A DNA stretch of 42,347 nucleotides from Otariodibacter sp. (GCF_029256985.1 NZ_JARIDQ010000087.1:1-42347), one strand, 5' to 3'. Positions 7,867 through 17,762 are shown, counted from the first letter of the stretch. The notes: generated by a model not told the origin, from the sequence alone. Translations and numbers: made by a program.

Positions 7867-8188
7867 AATAAAAACACAAAGTAAACTAAAAATACACAGT
7901 AGAATAACAGCACAAAGTAGCTTGAGTATTCTTATCGCAATAAATGTATTCGTTATCTTAACGTTAGGTTATATGCACTGGGAGTCGTTATATAACCAAA
8001 AAACGATGTTGGTATTTCAAAAACAGCAAGCCTTACAAATTGCAGAAAACCAAATCAGTAGGTTAATGTCGGGCAGAGAGTGTGAGCAAAATATTAATCA
8101 AAATGATGTTTCTTTTACTATCATTTGCTCTCCTCAAAAAATCAAAGTTAATTTTCCTTTGGGAGAGGTAATAATTCAGACTAATTAA
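7856..8188 (+). CDS. comQ: Competence protein ComQ (PpdC position)
   Basis: I place the start at ATG 7856 (MKSKIKTQSK), overlapping comP by 11 bases; a longer frame from 7787 would put 23 extra residues before the basic leader. This gives 110 residues. Basic leader, then ITA-QSSLSILIAINVFVILTLGY, a single hydrophobic helix lacking Glu+5. Two cysteines (GRECEQN, IICSPQ) could pair. Fourth gene of comNOPQ, directly before recC (54-base gap), matching ppdC of E. coli in position. Sequence similarity to PpdC cannot be confirmed by eye, so the name rests on order. Confidence 0.72.
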   Translation: MKSKIKTQSKLKIHSRITAQSSLSILIAINVFVILTLGYMHWESLYNQKTMLVFQKQQALQIAENQISRLMSGRECEQNINQNDVSFTIICSPQKIKVNFPLGEVIIQTN

Positions 8189-8242
8189 TAGATTCTTGCT
8201 AGTGAAATGGATAAAATAATTTCACTACAAGAGGGTGCTACA

Positions 8243-11200
8243 ATGCTTAACGTCTATTATTCAAACAAACTTACTCACCAAAAAGATATTTTAATTCAAA
8301 TATTAAAGAATGATCCCAATCCCAATCCATTTGAACCTGAGATAATTTTGGTGCAAAGTGTTGGAATGTCGCAATGGTTACAGTTACAAATTGCTAATGA
8401 ATTGAGTATTGCTGGAAATATTGAATTTCCTTACCCTACCAGTTTCCTTTGGCAACAGTACCGCTTATTGTTTCCAGATTTACCTAAAGAGAATATCTTT
8501 GCTCCTCGTATTTTAGTTTGGCGATTGATGGCATTAATCCCTGAATTTATTGATAAACCAGAGTTCCTACCTCTTCAACGATATTTACAGCAACAAGATC
8601 AACTAAAACTTTATCAACTGGCGATAAAAATTGCTGCACTCTTTGACCAATACTTAGTTTATCGTTCTCACTGGTTGATCCATTGGGAAGAAGGAGACTT
8701 AGAATCGGTCTTCAATGAAATCAAGCAGCGTACATCAAGTAGAGAAAACTATGAAGAAGACATTTGGGTCAATATTCAATGGCAAAGCATTCTGTGGAAT
8801 GCAGTCGTGGACGAACTCAAACAAGAAACAGATGAAGCTGTTTTTTCAACCTCGCATCGTGCTTACTTGCAACAACGCTATTTTGAAAAGCTCGATAATC
8901 TCACTCAAGCAGAAAAAAATAAATTACCTAAACGTATTTTCATTTTTGGGATTTCTTCATTACCGCCCTCTCAACTTGCAGTCTTAGAAAAATTAAGTGA
9001 GCATTGCCGAATACATCTCTTTTTTACCATGCCCACCAATAAATTTTGGGGAGATGTGATTGAAGATCGTGTCGTGGAAAAATTGGCACTAAAATCACAT
9101 TTGCCTGAATTAAAAAAACTCGATTTATTAGATTATCAAGGCAATCCGTTATTAACGACTTGGGGCAAGCAAGGCAAAGAGTTTTTAAACTTATTACTTG
9201 AACAAGATATTCAAGGCTATGATTTTTTCTACGATGAAACAGATGAAACAGATGAAACAGATGAAACAGATGAAACAGATGAAACAAAAGAAAAAGACCA
9301 AGTTAACTTATTAAACCGGGTGCAACAATCTATTGCAAAACTGGAACACAATTTAAATCGAAAGCAACAATCTATTGCAGAACTGGAACACAATTTAAAT
9401 CGAAAGCAACACTCTATTACCAAATCGGAACAGGATCTTAAATTTGAATTGTTAGACAATGATCATTCAATTCAAATTCATTCTTGCCACAGTAAAATGC
9501 GAGAAGTTGAAGTCTTACACAATCGTTTATTACAAATTTTTGAAGAAAATCCAGAATTGTCCCCGACTGATATTGTGGTGATGTCGCCCGATATTGATAG
9601 CTATGCACCTTATATTACCGCTGTGTTTTCTCATTACAAATTTGATAGTAAGAAAAACCTGCCAGATCCTCGTTTTATTCCATTTTCTATTTCTGATCAA
9701 AAAATCAGTCACATTAATCCAATTGTTGAAAGTTTTTTAAATCTACTATCGATTAAAGATAGAAAATTCACAGCAGAAGAAGTTTTAGATTTTCTCGATA
9801 TCCAAGTCATAAGAGAAAAATTCAACTTTAGCGAAGAAGATATTGCGACCTTACGTGATTGGGTTATTCGAGTAGGGATCCGAGCAGGTTTAGAGAAAGA
9901 TCATCCAGAATGGGAAAATTATAATTCGTGGGAAAATGGACTTAATCGCTTACTACTCGGTGTTAGTTTAAAATCAGAGCATAATGCTTGGCAATCTATT
10001 TTGCCATTTGATGAAAGCTATGGATTAGGTGCAGAACTTGTTGGATCGCTTGCAAAATTTATTGAAGATCTGACCGCTTGGGTTGAAGTGCTACAAAGTC
10101 CGCAATCTATTGATAGCTGGAAAGACAAGCTCAATCACTTATTACAATCTTTTTATGCTGATGATGTGGAAAATACCGAATCACTGTTGTTATTAAGTCA
10201 AACTGTAGAAACCATTACCGATCAAATTAAACAAACACGATTTACCAAAGATATTGATATTGATGTTTTATATCAAGTTTTTGAACAAAGCTTGAATGAA
10301 ACCCGTAGCCATATTCAATTTTTAGTGGGGAAAGTGAATTTCTGTACAATGTTACCAATGCGAGCAATTCCATTTAAAGTGGTGTGCTTATTGGGAATGA
10401 ATGAAGGTGAATTTCCTCGCCAGCAAACATTGAATAGTTTTGATTTGATGCAATATGCTCCTCAAAAAGGTGACCGTGCAAAAAGAGATGATGATCGTTA
10501 CTTATTCCTTGAAGCATTACTTTCAACAGAACAAATTCTCTATATCAGCTATATTGGGCAATCGCTCACTGGTGGCGATAAAAAACCACCATCAATTTTA
10601 GTTTCTCAATTGCAAGAGTTTATTGAACAGAATTTACGAGATAGAGATGCTTTCAAAATTTTTGAGCATCCTATGACGGTGTTTAGCCCGAAAAACTTCA
10701 CTGAAAACAATGTGTCTTATAACAAAGAATGGATTGATGCAAAATATCAAAAAGAGGATAAAAAGTCCGCTCTTTTCCTAAATACATTAGCGAGGGAGAA
10801 GGATGATTTACCTGATGAAATTGAAATTAGGGATTTGATTGCTTACCTACAATCACCCATTAAATTTTTCTTCCAATATCATCTCGGTGTGAGATTTGAA
10901 GAGCAAGGTGATGTCATTCCAGAATCGGAACATTTTGAATTGTCCTATTTAGAGGAATATTTATTATTGGACGATTTGATCAATGTAAATGAAGATGAGG
11001 TAGCAAAATTCTTTGAAAATGAGAAACTCAAAGGTAATCTACCTGCTTGTCATTTCGCTGATTTAGCTAAAAATAAATTGGTGGCGAATATTACCCAATT
11101 AAAACACTCTCTCAGCCATTATATTGGACAAGAAAATCAATTATTAGAAATCGATTTTTCTATGAATATTGAGCAGAAGGAGTATCGTCTAGTGGGGCAT

Positions 11201-11668
11201 ATTCCGAATTTATTTGGCAATGAAATTGTACAATGGCGAGTGGGTGGATTAAGAGATAAAGATACCATTCAAGCTTGGGTCTATTATTTATTGCTTTGTG
11301 CCACAGGCAAGCAAGAGATTGATTTCAAATTTTATTTCAGAGAGGGCGATCAGGCAGGTTGTTTATCTTTCAATGAGGTCTCACAAGCAGAAGCTGTCGA
11401 ACAATTACAGACCTATCTTATTGATTATCTGGCGAGTTTTAGTCAATTGAGATGGGCTATAACGGAAGGTGTTGACTATATCAAACCGAACCCGAAAAAG
11501 AATGAAACCTCAACGGCTGAAGATTGTCGAAACAAACTACGATCTTCAACGGACATTTATATTCAGCGAGTATTATTCCAATCCAGTGATATTAATTATG
11601 CTGACATTCATCAGCGCACTCAAGATTGGTTTGAACTGATGCTAACTAAAATAAAGGACAATAAATAA
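8243..11668 (+). CDS. recC: Exodeoxyribonuclease V gamma subunit RecC
   Basis: RecC recognises Chi and holds RecB and RecD in the RecBCD helicase-nuclease, which repairs double-strand breaks and degrades foreign linear DNA. I start at ATG 8243 (MLNVYYSNKLTHQ), behind GAGGG at 8231, not the upstream frame at 8207; 1,141 residues (E. coli 1,122). Family landmarks: FEPEIILVQSVGMSQWLQ (about 30-47), LFDQYLVYRSHWL (about 137), GISSLPPSQL, CHSKMREVEVLHNRLL, MRAIPFKVVCLLGMNEGEFPR and KGDRAKRDDDRYLFLEALL. Unusual: in-frame tandem repeats (DET)6 and a 14-residue unit near residues 331-400. recB and recD are not here; ptrA follows, overlapping by one base (TAATG). Transcription may read through from comNOPQ. 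Confidence 0.96.
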   Translation: MLNVYYSNKLTHQKDILIQILKNDPNPNPFEPEIILVQSVGMSQWLQLQIANELSIAGNIEFPYPTSFLWQQYRLLFPDLPKENIFAPRILVWRLMALIPEFIDKPEFLPLQRYLQQQDQLKLYQLAIKIAALFDQYLVYRSHWLIHWEEGDLESVFNEIKQRTSSRENYEEDIWVNIQWQSILWNAVVDELKQETDEAVFSTSHRAYLQQRYFEKLDNLTQAEKNKLPKRIFIFGISSLPPSQLAVLEKLSEHCRIHLFFTMPTNKFWGDVIEDRVVEKLALKSHLPELKKLDLLDYQGNPLLTTWGKQGKEFLNLLLEQDIQGYDFFYDETDETDETDETDETDETKEKDQVNLLNRVQQSIAKLEHNLNRKQQSIAELEHNLNRKQHSITKSEQDLKFELLDNDHSIQIHSCHSKMREVEVLHNRLLQIFEENPELSPTDIVVMSPDIDSYAPYITAVFSHYKFDSKKNLPDPRFIPFSISDQKISHINPIVESFLNLLSIKDRKFTAEEVLDFLDIQVIREKFNFSEEDIATLRDWVIRVGIRAGLEKDHPEWENYNSWENGLNRLLLGVSLKSEHNAWQSILPFDESYGLGAELVGSLAKFIEDLTAWVEVLQSPQSIDSWKDKLNHLLQSFYADDVENTESLLLLSQTVETITDQIKQTRFTKDIDIDVLYQVFEQSLNETRSHIQFLVGKVNFCTMLPMRAIPFKVVCLLGMNEGEFPRQQTLNSFDLMQYAPQKGDRAKRDDDRYLFLEALLSTEQILYISYIGQSLTGGDKKPPSILVSQLQEFIEQNLRDRDAFKIFEHPMTVFSPKNFTENNVSYNKEWIDAKYQKEDKKSALFLNTLAREKDDLPDEIEIRDLIAYLQSPIKFFFQYHLGVRFEEQGDVIPESEHFELSYLEEYLLLDDLINVNEDEVAKFFENEKLKGNLPACHFADLAKNKLVANITQLKHSLSHYIGQENQLLEIDFSMNIEQKEYRLVGHIPNLFGNEIVQWRVGGLRDKDTIQAWVYYLLLCATGKQEIDFKFYFREGDQAGCLSFNEVSQAEAVEQLQTYLIDYLASFSQLRWAITEGVDYIKPNPKKNETSTAEDCRNKLRSSTDIYIQRVLFQSSDINYADIHQRTQDWFELMLTKIKDNK
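9233..9286 (+). repeat. Six exact 9-bp tandem repeats in recC
   Basis: GATGAAACA repeated six times without change, encoding (Asp-Glu-Thr)6. Because the unit is three codons, gain or loss keeps the frame, so it changes length rather than switching the gene off. It lies in a region between recognisable RecC motifs. Confidence 0.97.
9323..9436 (+). repeat. 42-bp tandem repeat in recC (2.6 copies)
   Basis: Units 9323-9364 and 9365-9406 differ at one base and encode QQSIAxLEHNLNRK; a third, decayed partial copy follows from 9407 (QHSITKSEQ). Heptad-like spacing of hydrophobic residues suggests an extended helix. It lies 36 bases after the 9-bp array. Confidence 0.95.
10073..10080 (-). repeat. 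Uptake signal sequence inside recC
   Basis: ACCGCTTG on the plus strand (core CAAGCGGT on minus, one mismatch at the outer T), with TTGCAAAATTT about 25 bases to the left as expected for an extended USS. Confidence 0.8.
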
Positions 11669-14613
11669 TGCATAAATTTTTTGGCTATTCTTTATCTGCC
11701 ACTCTCGTATTGAGTGTAATTTCTTCTACGTTCGCTTATGCAGAAGAAACAAGCTCAGTAAAGACAACGGAAACTCAAGCAATCAAGCAAAATTTAGGTT
11801 TTAGTGTTATTCAAACTGAAATTAAAAAAAGCCCGACGGATAATGCCATTTATCAAGGTATTAAACTCGATAATGGGATGGACGTGTTGCTGATTTCCGA
11901 TGAAAAAGCCAATAAGTCCTTAATGTCAGTGGGGATTGGTATCGGTTCGATGGAAGATCCTGTCAAGCAACAAGGGTTAGCTCACTACCTAGAACATATG
12001 ATTTTAATGGGATCAAAAAAATTCCCAGAAACCAATAGTCTAGATATTTTTCTCAATAAAAATGGTGGCTATAACAATGCTTACACCGCATCTGATCGTA
12101 CCATTTTCTATCTTGAAGTGAATAATAACGCTTTTGATGAAGCGGTTGATCGCTTTGCCGATACCTTTGCAGAACCTTTGTTGTCGGAAAATAATGCAAA
12201 AAAAGAGATCAATGCGGTCAATGCAGAAATGGTTCGAGCAAAATCCAATGATGGATTTTTGATTCACGATGTGAATTTAGCCACTGCCAACCCTAACCAC
12301 CCAATCACTAAATTTGCTGTCGGTAATAAAGAAACACTATCCGATAAAGAAGGTAGTAAATTGCAAGATGAACTGGTTTCATTCTATCAACACAATTACT
12401 CATCAAATCTGATGAAGGCAGTACTGTATTCAAATCAGCCGATTGAAAAACTCGCTCAGTTAGCCAGTGAGCATTTAGGTAAAGTAAAAAATAAACATTT
12501 ACCAAAGCCTAAAATGGATATGCCATTTTTCAGGGAACAAGATAAAAGTATTTTGGTGCAATACAAACCTGTTCGTCCACAAAAAATGCTGATTATGTCT
12601 TTTGATATGCCAGAAGATAAAGCGGAATTTAAACATAAAACAGGTGAATATTTAGCTTATGTTTTAGGAAATAATACAGAAGGTACGCTGTCTGATTATT
12701 TAATTAAACAGGGGCTTTCCGATAGCGGTGTGCAAGCAGATTCTTCCGCTGATGTGAGCCGAAATCGTGGGGATTTTTCCTTCTATATTGAATTAACAGA
12801 CAAAGGTTTGGCGGAAAAAGACAAAGTTATTTCGTTAGTCTTTCAACAAATTGAAAAAATCAAAAAAGATGGTATTCAGCAAAGTTATTTTGGTGAGGTC
12901 AAAGAAAGCTTAAAACAAGCGTTTGAACATTTACAAGTTGAGAAAAGTGGGCAATATGTTGCACAATTAACCTCACAAATGTTGAGTTATCCACTCGCTG
13001 ATATTATCGATCAAGCCTATTTAGCTGAGGATATGGATGTTAAAGCCATTCAGGATAAACTCAATCTTATGACCGTTGATAACGTACGAATTATGCTAAT
13101 CGACGATAAGGCAAAAACAGATAAGAAAACTCGCTATTTTGAAGCCCCTTATGCAGTAAGTAAAATTAGTGATGCACAAAAACAACAATGGCTAGATTTT
13201 TCGCACAATCCAAGTTTGCAACTGCCTGAATTGAACCCTTATTTTGCAACGGATTTTTCAGTCAATAAAGATATGGAATCCCGCAATATTCCAAAAGCGA
13301 TTGAGCGTAATAAAGGCGAAGTGATTTATGCAATGCCAAGCCAATATTTTGCTAATGAACCAAAGGCAATTATGTCTATGGCATTTAATATTTCACCTGA
13401 AGTTGATGACTTAAAACAAAGTATTAGTGCAGTTTTACTCGGTTATATGAATGATTTATCACAAAATAAATTAGACTTCCAAGCGTCGGTGGCGGGAATG
13501 AGTGCCAGTGTTTCCACAAGTGAAAATGGACTCAATATCAGCGCCAGTGGCTACACACAACATTTAGCAAAATTAGTCAGTGATGCCTTGCAACAATTTA
13601 GTCAATTTGATTTAACAGAGAATAATTTACGCCAAGCAAAACAGCGTTATTTAGAGGCTTTAGATGGATTAGATGCACAAGGTGCATTAAATCAAGCGGT
13701 CAGATCATTACGCAATTTTGCAAATTACCCTTATTTCAATATCGATAAACAACGAGCAATGCTTGAAACAATCACATTGCAAGATATCGCACAATTACGT
13801 GAAAGATTATTAACTAAAACGACAGGTGTTAGTGCTTTATCTGTAGGAAATTTATCCGATGATCAAGTAAAAGGGATTATCCATTCTGCCGAAGAAATCA
13901 TAAAAAATGATCATTCAAAATTAGATCTGGGTCGATACCTCGATGTTAACCAAAGCACACGTAAATTAAGTTACATCAAATCAATTCCTCACGAAGATAA
14001 TGCGCTAAGCATTGCTTATTTTCCAAAAGGCTATGAAGAATTAGACGGACTAAGTCGAGCGTTATTATTAAAAGATATTATCTCTCGTTGGTATTTTGAC
14101 GATTTAAGAACAGATAAACAGCTAGGCTATGTGGTACAAGCTACCAATACTCAAATAGGTAAAACATCTGGGCTACAATTTTTAGTGCAGACACCAACAG
14201 TTTCAACCGCTGATGTAATGGAACATAATCAACGATTCTTTGGTGATACTCTTATAAAACTTAACGCAATGTCAGATGAAGAGTTTGAGAAATATCGCAG
14301 TAGTTTATTAGAAGTTTTACAATTTAAACCTGAATCACTTTCACAAGAATTTAGCCAACTTGCCTCAGATTTTGCACGAGATAACGAGAAGTTTGATCGC
14401 AAAGATCGGGTTATTGCATTAGTGAAAAAGATGACAAAACAAAATATTATCGATTTTTATCAAGATGCAGTGATCAATCAAACTGGTTTAGTTTTTGCCA
14501 GCCAAGCCATTGGCAAAAATGAGAAAATCAACCAACCAGCAAAATTTGATGGGTTTGATGAGGTCAATGATATTGAAGCATTGCAAAAAGAGTTTGAGAT
14601 CAAGTTCTATTAA
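11668..14613 (+). CDS. ptrA: Periplasmic zinc protease pitrilysin (protease III)
   Basis: M16-family zinc metallopeptidase that cleaves small peptides and unfolded fragments in the periplasm. 981 residues (E. coli 962). ATG overlaps the recC stop (TAATG), with AAGGA 10 bases before, so translation is coupled. Signal peptide 1-25, ending AYA. Inverted zinc motif HYLEH gives H106, catalytic E109, H110; third ligand E187 in AVNAE, 77 residues later as in E. coli. The second, inactive M16 half carries SRWYFDDLRTDKQLGYVVQ (about 808-826), the conserved substrate-holding segment. recC-ptrA order is shared with E. coli, but recB-recD do not follow. A USS and terminator lie directly behind. Confidence 0.95.
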   Translation: MHKFFGYSLSATLVLSVISSTFAYAEETSSVKTTETQAIKQNLGFSVIQTEIKKSPTDNAIYQGIKLDNGMDVLLISDEKANKSLMSVGIGIGSMEDPVKQQGLAHYLEHMILMGSKKFPETNSLDIFLNKNGGYNNAYTASDRTIFYLEVNNNAFDEAVDRFADTFAEPLLSENNAKKEINAVNAEMVRAKSNDGFLIHDVNLATANPNHPITKFAVGNKETLSDKEGSKLQDELVSFYQHNYSSNLMKAVLYSNQPIEKLAQLASEHLGKVKNKHLPKPKMDMPFFREQDKSILVQYKPVRPQKMLIMSFDMPEDKAEFKHKTGEYLAYVLGNNTEGTLSDYLIKQGLSDSGVQADSSADVSRNRGDFSFYIELTDKGLAEKDKVISLVFQQIEKIKKDGIQQSYFGEVKESLKQAFEHLQVEKSGQYVAQLTSQMLSYPLADIIDQAYLAEDMDVKAIQDKLNLMTVDNVRIMLIDDKAKTDKKTRYFEAPYAVSKISDAQKQQWLDFSHNPSLQLPELNPYFATDFSVNKDMESRNIPKAIERNKGEVIYAMPSQYFANEPKAIMSMAFNISPEVDDLKQSISAVLLGYMNDLSQNKLDFQASVAGMSASVSTSENGLNISASGYTQHLAKLVSDALQQFSQFDLTENNLRQAKQRYLEALDGLDAQGALNQAVRSLRNFANYPYFNIDKQRAMLETITLQDIAQLRERLLTKTTGVSALSVGNLSDDQVKGIIHSAEEIIKNDHSKLDLGRYLDVNQSTRKLSYIKSIPHEDNALSIAYFPKGYEELDGLSRALLLKDIISRWYFDDLRTDKQLGYVVQATNTQIGKTSGLQFLVQTPTVSTADVMEHNQRFFGDTLIKLNAMSDEEFEKYRSSLLEVLQFKPESLSQEFSQLASDFARDNEKFDRKDRVIALVKKMTKQNIIDFYQDAVINQTGLVFASQAIGKNEKINQPAKFDGFDEVNDIEALQKEFEIKFY
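13693..13700 (+). repeat. Uptake signal sequence inside ptrA
   Basis: CAAGCGGT followed by CAGATCATT and ATTTTGCAAATT, a full-length USS with T replacing A at the first core position group. It encodes QAVRSLRNFAN in frame. Confidence 0.85.
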
Positions 14614-14656
14614 ACAAGCGGTAAGATCCCCTCAAAATTTTGCAAAATTAGAGGGG
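14614..14656 (+). terminator. USS-derived terminator after ptrA
   Basis: The exact USS core ACAAGCGGT (14614-14622) begins one base after the ptrA stop. Its downstream part forms the hairpin: CCCCTC (14628-14633) pairs with GAGGGG (14651-14656), enclosing a 14-base perfect palindrome of the form AATTTTG-CAAAATT. The following T run is short (TTTA), so efficiency is uncertain. Confidence 0.7.
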
Positions 14657-14718
14657 TTTAGGTGTTATTTTGCTGTACGTAGTTTGGCTAATATATCTTT
14701 TGATCAATGTATGAATAA

Positions 14719-14827
14719 ATCTATTATGATATTGTGCGAATGTACGCTTTAGGCTTAGGGACAGAATCAGATGATGAAAAAGCAGTATATTGATGATCAA
14801 AAGTTAGAATGGGAAAAAGAGCATTAA
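14719..14827 (+). pseudogene. Possible remnant of a small gene
   Basis: An open stretch without a start (IYYDIVRMYALGLGTESD, then DEKAVY and stop at 14793) continues in another frame as IDDQKLEWEKEH with stop at 14827. One frameshift near 14788 would join them into one acidic, soluble-looking C-terminus. I do not recognise the family; chance is possible in so short a stretch. It lies between the ptrA and potD terminators. Confidence 0.3.
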
Positions 14828-14850
14828 ATATATTGTGAAATTATAAAAAT

Positions 14851-14874
14851 TAAGGGCTGAATTTTCAGCCCTTA
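14851..14874 (-). terminator. Terminator after potD
   Basis: Perfect ten-base stem TAAGGGCTGA / TCAGCCCTTA with loop ATTT; on the minus strand it is followed by ATTTTTATAA. Confidence 0.88.
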
Positions 14875-14896
14875 GTAACATTAGATAATAATTTTC

Positions 14897-15946
14897 TTAA
14901 TTACTTGTTCTAAGCATATTCCAGTATTTTTCATAGATTTCTACGGCATCACCCACATCACCTTGTAAAACACCTTTTTCTATTTCTTCTTTTGGTGGAA
15001 AAATTAAAGGATCTTGTACGATTTCAGGAGAAAGCAATGATTTTACTCCTTCGTTTGGCATAGAGAATCCCATTTTCTCAATCACCTCTTTTGCACTTTC
15101 AGGACGCAACAAGAAATCAATAAATTTATGTGCAGCATCCTTATTTTTGGCATTTTTAGGAATTGCATAATTATCCATCCAAATAACCGCTCCCTCTTTT
15201 GGGAAAACAAATTGTAAAGCTGGGTTTTCTGCTTTTGCTCTATATGCCGAACCAGTCCATTGCATTCCGACATCAACTTCACCTTGTAAGTAAGGCATTT
15301 CAGGTGAGTCTGAATTAAAAACTAAAACATTTGGTACTAAAGTTGTTAAACGTTCGTAAGCGGCTTTGATTTCATCTGGGTTTGTTGTGTTTGGTGATTT
15401 ACCATTTAATAATAATGCAATATGAAATACTTCACGTGCATCATTCATTAGCAATAATTTACCTTTAAATTCTGGCTTCCAAAAATCACCCCAGCTCGTG
15501 AGTGATTTCGGATCAATATTGTCTGCATTCACTCCGATACCCGTTAAACCATAAACATAGGGTAGTGAATATTTATTTTCAGGGTCGAATGATTTACCCA
15601 TTAATTCTTTACTCACATACTTCAAATTTTTCAATTTAGTTTTATCTATAGGTGCTAACATTCCTTCTTTTGCCATTTTCCCTACATAATAACTGGAAGG
15701 AAATACGATATCGTAGCCTGCATTATCAGCAAGCTTAAGTTTGGAATACATTTCTTCGTTACTTTCAAAAGTTGAATAAATAACTTCGATACCTGTTTCA
15801 TCACTAAATTGTTCTAGTAATGATGAAGGAACGTATTCGGTCCAGTTATATACATATAGCTGTTCTGTTGCTTGTGCTGACATAGCTGAAAATGCGATGG
15901 TAATTGCTGTGAGTTTTTTTAAAAATGTTTGCCCGAATTTAATCAA
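14897..15946 (-). CDS. potD: Polyamine-binding periplasmic protein (PotD family), orphan
   Basis: Substrate-binding protein for spermidine/putrescine ABC uptake. The start is TTG at 15946 behind GAGGATC; no ATG is available before the signal peptide. 349 residues (E. coli PotD 348). Signal peptide about 1-26, ending [14 protein letters not shown] (about 30-40) is the classic PotD/PotF N-terminus; [55 protein letters not shown] and WMDNYAIPK follow the family order, including the aromatic and acidic residues that hold the polyamine. No potA/B/C genes are adjacent, so the permease is elsewhere. Spermidine versus putrescine preference cannot be told by eye. Confidence 0.9.
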   Translation of the reverse strand: MIKFGQTFLKKLTAITIAFSAMSAQATEQLYVYNWTEYVPSSLLEQFSDETGIEVIYSTFESNEEMYSKLKLADNAGYDIVFPSSYYVGKMAKEGMLAPIDKTKLKNLKYVSKELMGKSFDPENKYSLPYVYGLTGIGVNADNIDPKSLTSWGDFWKPEFKGKLLLMNDAREVFHIALLLNGKSPNTTNPDEIKAAYERLTTLVPNVLVFNSDSPEMPYLQGEVDVGMQWTGSAYRAKAENPALQFVFPKEGAVIWMDNYAIPKNAKNKDAAHKFIDFLLRPESAKEVIEKMGFSMPNEGVKSLLSPEIVQDPLIFPPKEEIEKGVLQGDVGDAVEIYEKYWNMLRTSN

Positions 15947-16039
15947 TGGTCTGATCCTCTCTTAGTAAAGATAATATGATGAAAAATATAATGTTTATAA
16001 ATTTTGTTTAATAATTTTTACTGCTTATATTGCAAATTA

Positions 16040-16063
16040 CCCTTACTTTTTGATAAGTAAGGG
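16040..16063 (-). terminator. Probable terminator after ubiD
   Basis: Perfect nine-base stem CCCTTACTT / AAGTAAGGG with a six-base loop, 95 bases past the ubiD stop. The minus-strand tail TAATTTG is only weakly T-rich. Confidence 0.6.
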
Positions 16064-16157
16064 CGGTGAATTATAAAGATTTTTAAGATTTTTTCTATCA
16101 AAAATCGAATAAGCAGTCAGTTTTTCCTAAGTTTTGCAAATGCCTAGACGGATGCAT

Positions 16158-17651
16158 TTACAAATCTGTTTGAGATAACTTTTCATCATCAATACCTAGA
16201 GAATCCCAAATCGCATCAATACGTTCTACTACTTTAGGATCATGATGAATTGGGATTCCCCATTCTCGTTGTGTTTCCCCTTGCCATTTGTTTGTAGCAT
16301 CAATCCCCATTTTTGAACCTAATCCTGCAATTGGCGAGGCAAAATCAAGATAATCGATCGGTGTATTTTCAATGAGAGTCGTATCACGAGCTGGATCACA
16401 ACGTGTGGTAATTGCCCAAATAACATCTTTCCAATCCCTCGCATTGACATCATCATCACATACAATTACATACTTTGTGTACATAAATTGGCGTAAGAAA
16501 GACCACACGCCCATCATTACTCGTTTAGCATGACCAGCATATTGCTTTTTCATCGTTACTACTGCCAAGCGATAGGAACACCCTTCAGGAGGAAGATAAA
16601 AATCAACAATCTCAGGGAATTGTTTTTGTAAGATTGGGATAAAAACTTCGTTTAAAGCCTCACCTAACACTGCTGGTTCATCAGGTGGACGTCCTGTATA
16701 GGTAGAATGATAGATAGCATCTTTTCGCATTGTGATATGCGTAACGGTGAATACAGGGAAATACTCTTGTTCATTATAGTAGCCTGTATGATCGCCATAA
16801 GGGCCTTCTAAGGCGGTTTCTTCGAGGTCAATATAACCTTCCAATACAATTTCAGCACTCGCAGGCACTTCCAAATCATTACTGATAGATTTAACCACTT
16901 CGGTTTTATGCCCTCGTAATAAGCCTGCAAAGGCGTATTCAGATAACGTATCAGGAATCGGTGTTACCGCAGCTAAAATTGTGGCAGGATCTGCCCCTAA
17001 TGCGACGGACACAGGGAAAGGTTTATCTGGATTAGCCTCTTTCCATTCTTGGAAATCTAAAGCACCACCACGATGAGATAACCAACGCATAATCAACTTA
17101 TTTTTTCCAATTAATTGCTGGCGATAGATACCTAAATTTAAGCGTTTTTTATAGGGTCCTTGGGTAATAGTTAATCCCCAAGTAATGAGAGGTGCAACAT
17201 CGCCTCCCCAGCAATGCATAATTGGCAATTTATACAAATCGACATCATCACCAGAAAGAACAACTTGTTGGCACTCTGCTTTACTTAGCACCTTGCTTGA
17301 CATATTTAACACTTGTTTCCATTGCGGAATTTGCCCGATTAATTCTTTAACTCCTTTTGGTGGTTCAGGCTCTTTCAAAAAAGCTAATAATTTGCCTAAC
17401 TCACGCAATGCTTTTGTGTCTGATTGTCCCATTCCCATTGCTACACGCTCAGGCGTACCAAATAGATTACATAAAACTGGTATATCAAATCCTTTAGGAT
17501 TTTCAAATAACAATGCAGGACCACCTTTGCGTAAGGTACGGTCAGAAATTTCTGTCATCTCTAAATAGGGATCAATTTCTTGGGTGATCCGTTTTAATTC
17601 GCCCTTTTGCTCAAGCAAATCTAGAAATTCTCGTAGATTCTTATATTTCAT
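16158..17651 (-). CDS. ubiD: 3-octaprenyl-4-hydroxybenzoate decarboxylase UbiD
   Basis: Prenylated-FMN-dependent decarboxylase of ubiquinone synthesis, converting octaprenyl-4-hydroxybenzoate to octaprenylphenol. I start at ATG 17651 ([14 protein letters not shown]), behind GAGGAG, dropping an 11-residue upstream extension; this gives 497 residues, the same as E. coli. Landmarks: [13 protein letters not shown] (about 42-54), the metal/flavin region around [25 protein letters not shown] split over about 170-195, [19 protein letters not shown] (about 280) with the conserved acidic residues, and [23 protein letters not shown] near 415. It needs the UbiX flavin prenyltransferase, not in this window. 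ubiE and ubiJ are in the window but 16 kb away. Confidence 0.96.
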   Translation of the reverse strand: MKYKNLREFLDLLEQKGELKRITQEIDPYLEMTEISDRTLRKGGPALLFENPKGFDIPVLCNLFGTPERVAMGMGQSDTKALRELGKLLAFLKEPEPPKGVKELIGQIPQWKQVLNMSSKVLSKAECQQVVLSGDDVDLYKLPIMHCWGGDVAPLITWGLTITQGPYKKRLNLGIYRQQLIGKNKLIMRWLSHRGGALDFQEWKEANPDKPFPVSVALGADPATILAAVTPIPDTLSEYAFAGLLRGHKTEVVKSISNDLEVPASAEIVLEGYIDLEETALEGPYGDHTGYYNEQEYFPVFTVTHITMRKDAIYHSTYTGRPPDEPAVLGEALNEVFIPILQKQFPEIVDFYLPPEGCSYRLAVVTMKKQYAGHAKRVMMGVWSFLRQFMYTKYVIVCDDDVNARDWKDVIWAITTRCDPARDTTLIENTPIDYLDFASPIAGLGSKMGIDATNKWQGETQREWGIPIHHDPKVVERIDAIWDSLGIDDEKLSQTDL

Positions 17652-17696
17652 ATTGTGACTCCTCAATTGAGAGCAGTATAACAAATCTTAATCATT

Positions 17697-17705
17697 ACAA
17701 GCGGT
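17697..17705 (+). repeat. Uptake signal sequence between ubiD and znuA
   Basis: Exact core ACAAGCGGT followed by TATTTATT and AAATTTTGTAA, a full-length intergenic copy in the divergent promoter region. Confidence 0.88.
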
Positions 17706-17762
17706 TATTTATTGTGAAAATTTTGTAATAAAATAACCATAAAAAAATTGTAGTAATTTAAT

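Noticed and set aside
9233..9286. Phase-variable on/off switch in recC.
   Set aside because: The repeat unit is 9 bp and cannot shift the frame; only length variation is possible.
14495..14752. Plus-strand frame overlapping the end of ptrA and the following USS.
   Set aside because: It lies in another frame of ptrA, crosses the terminator, and shows no protein family features.
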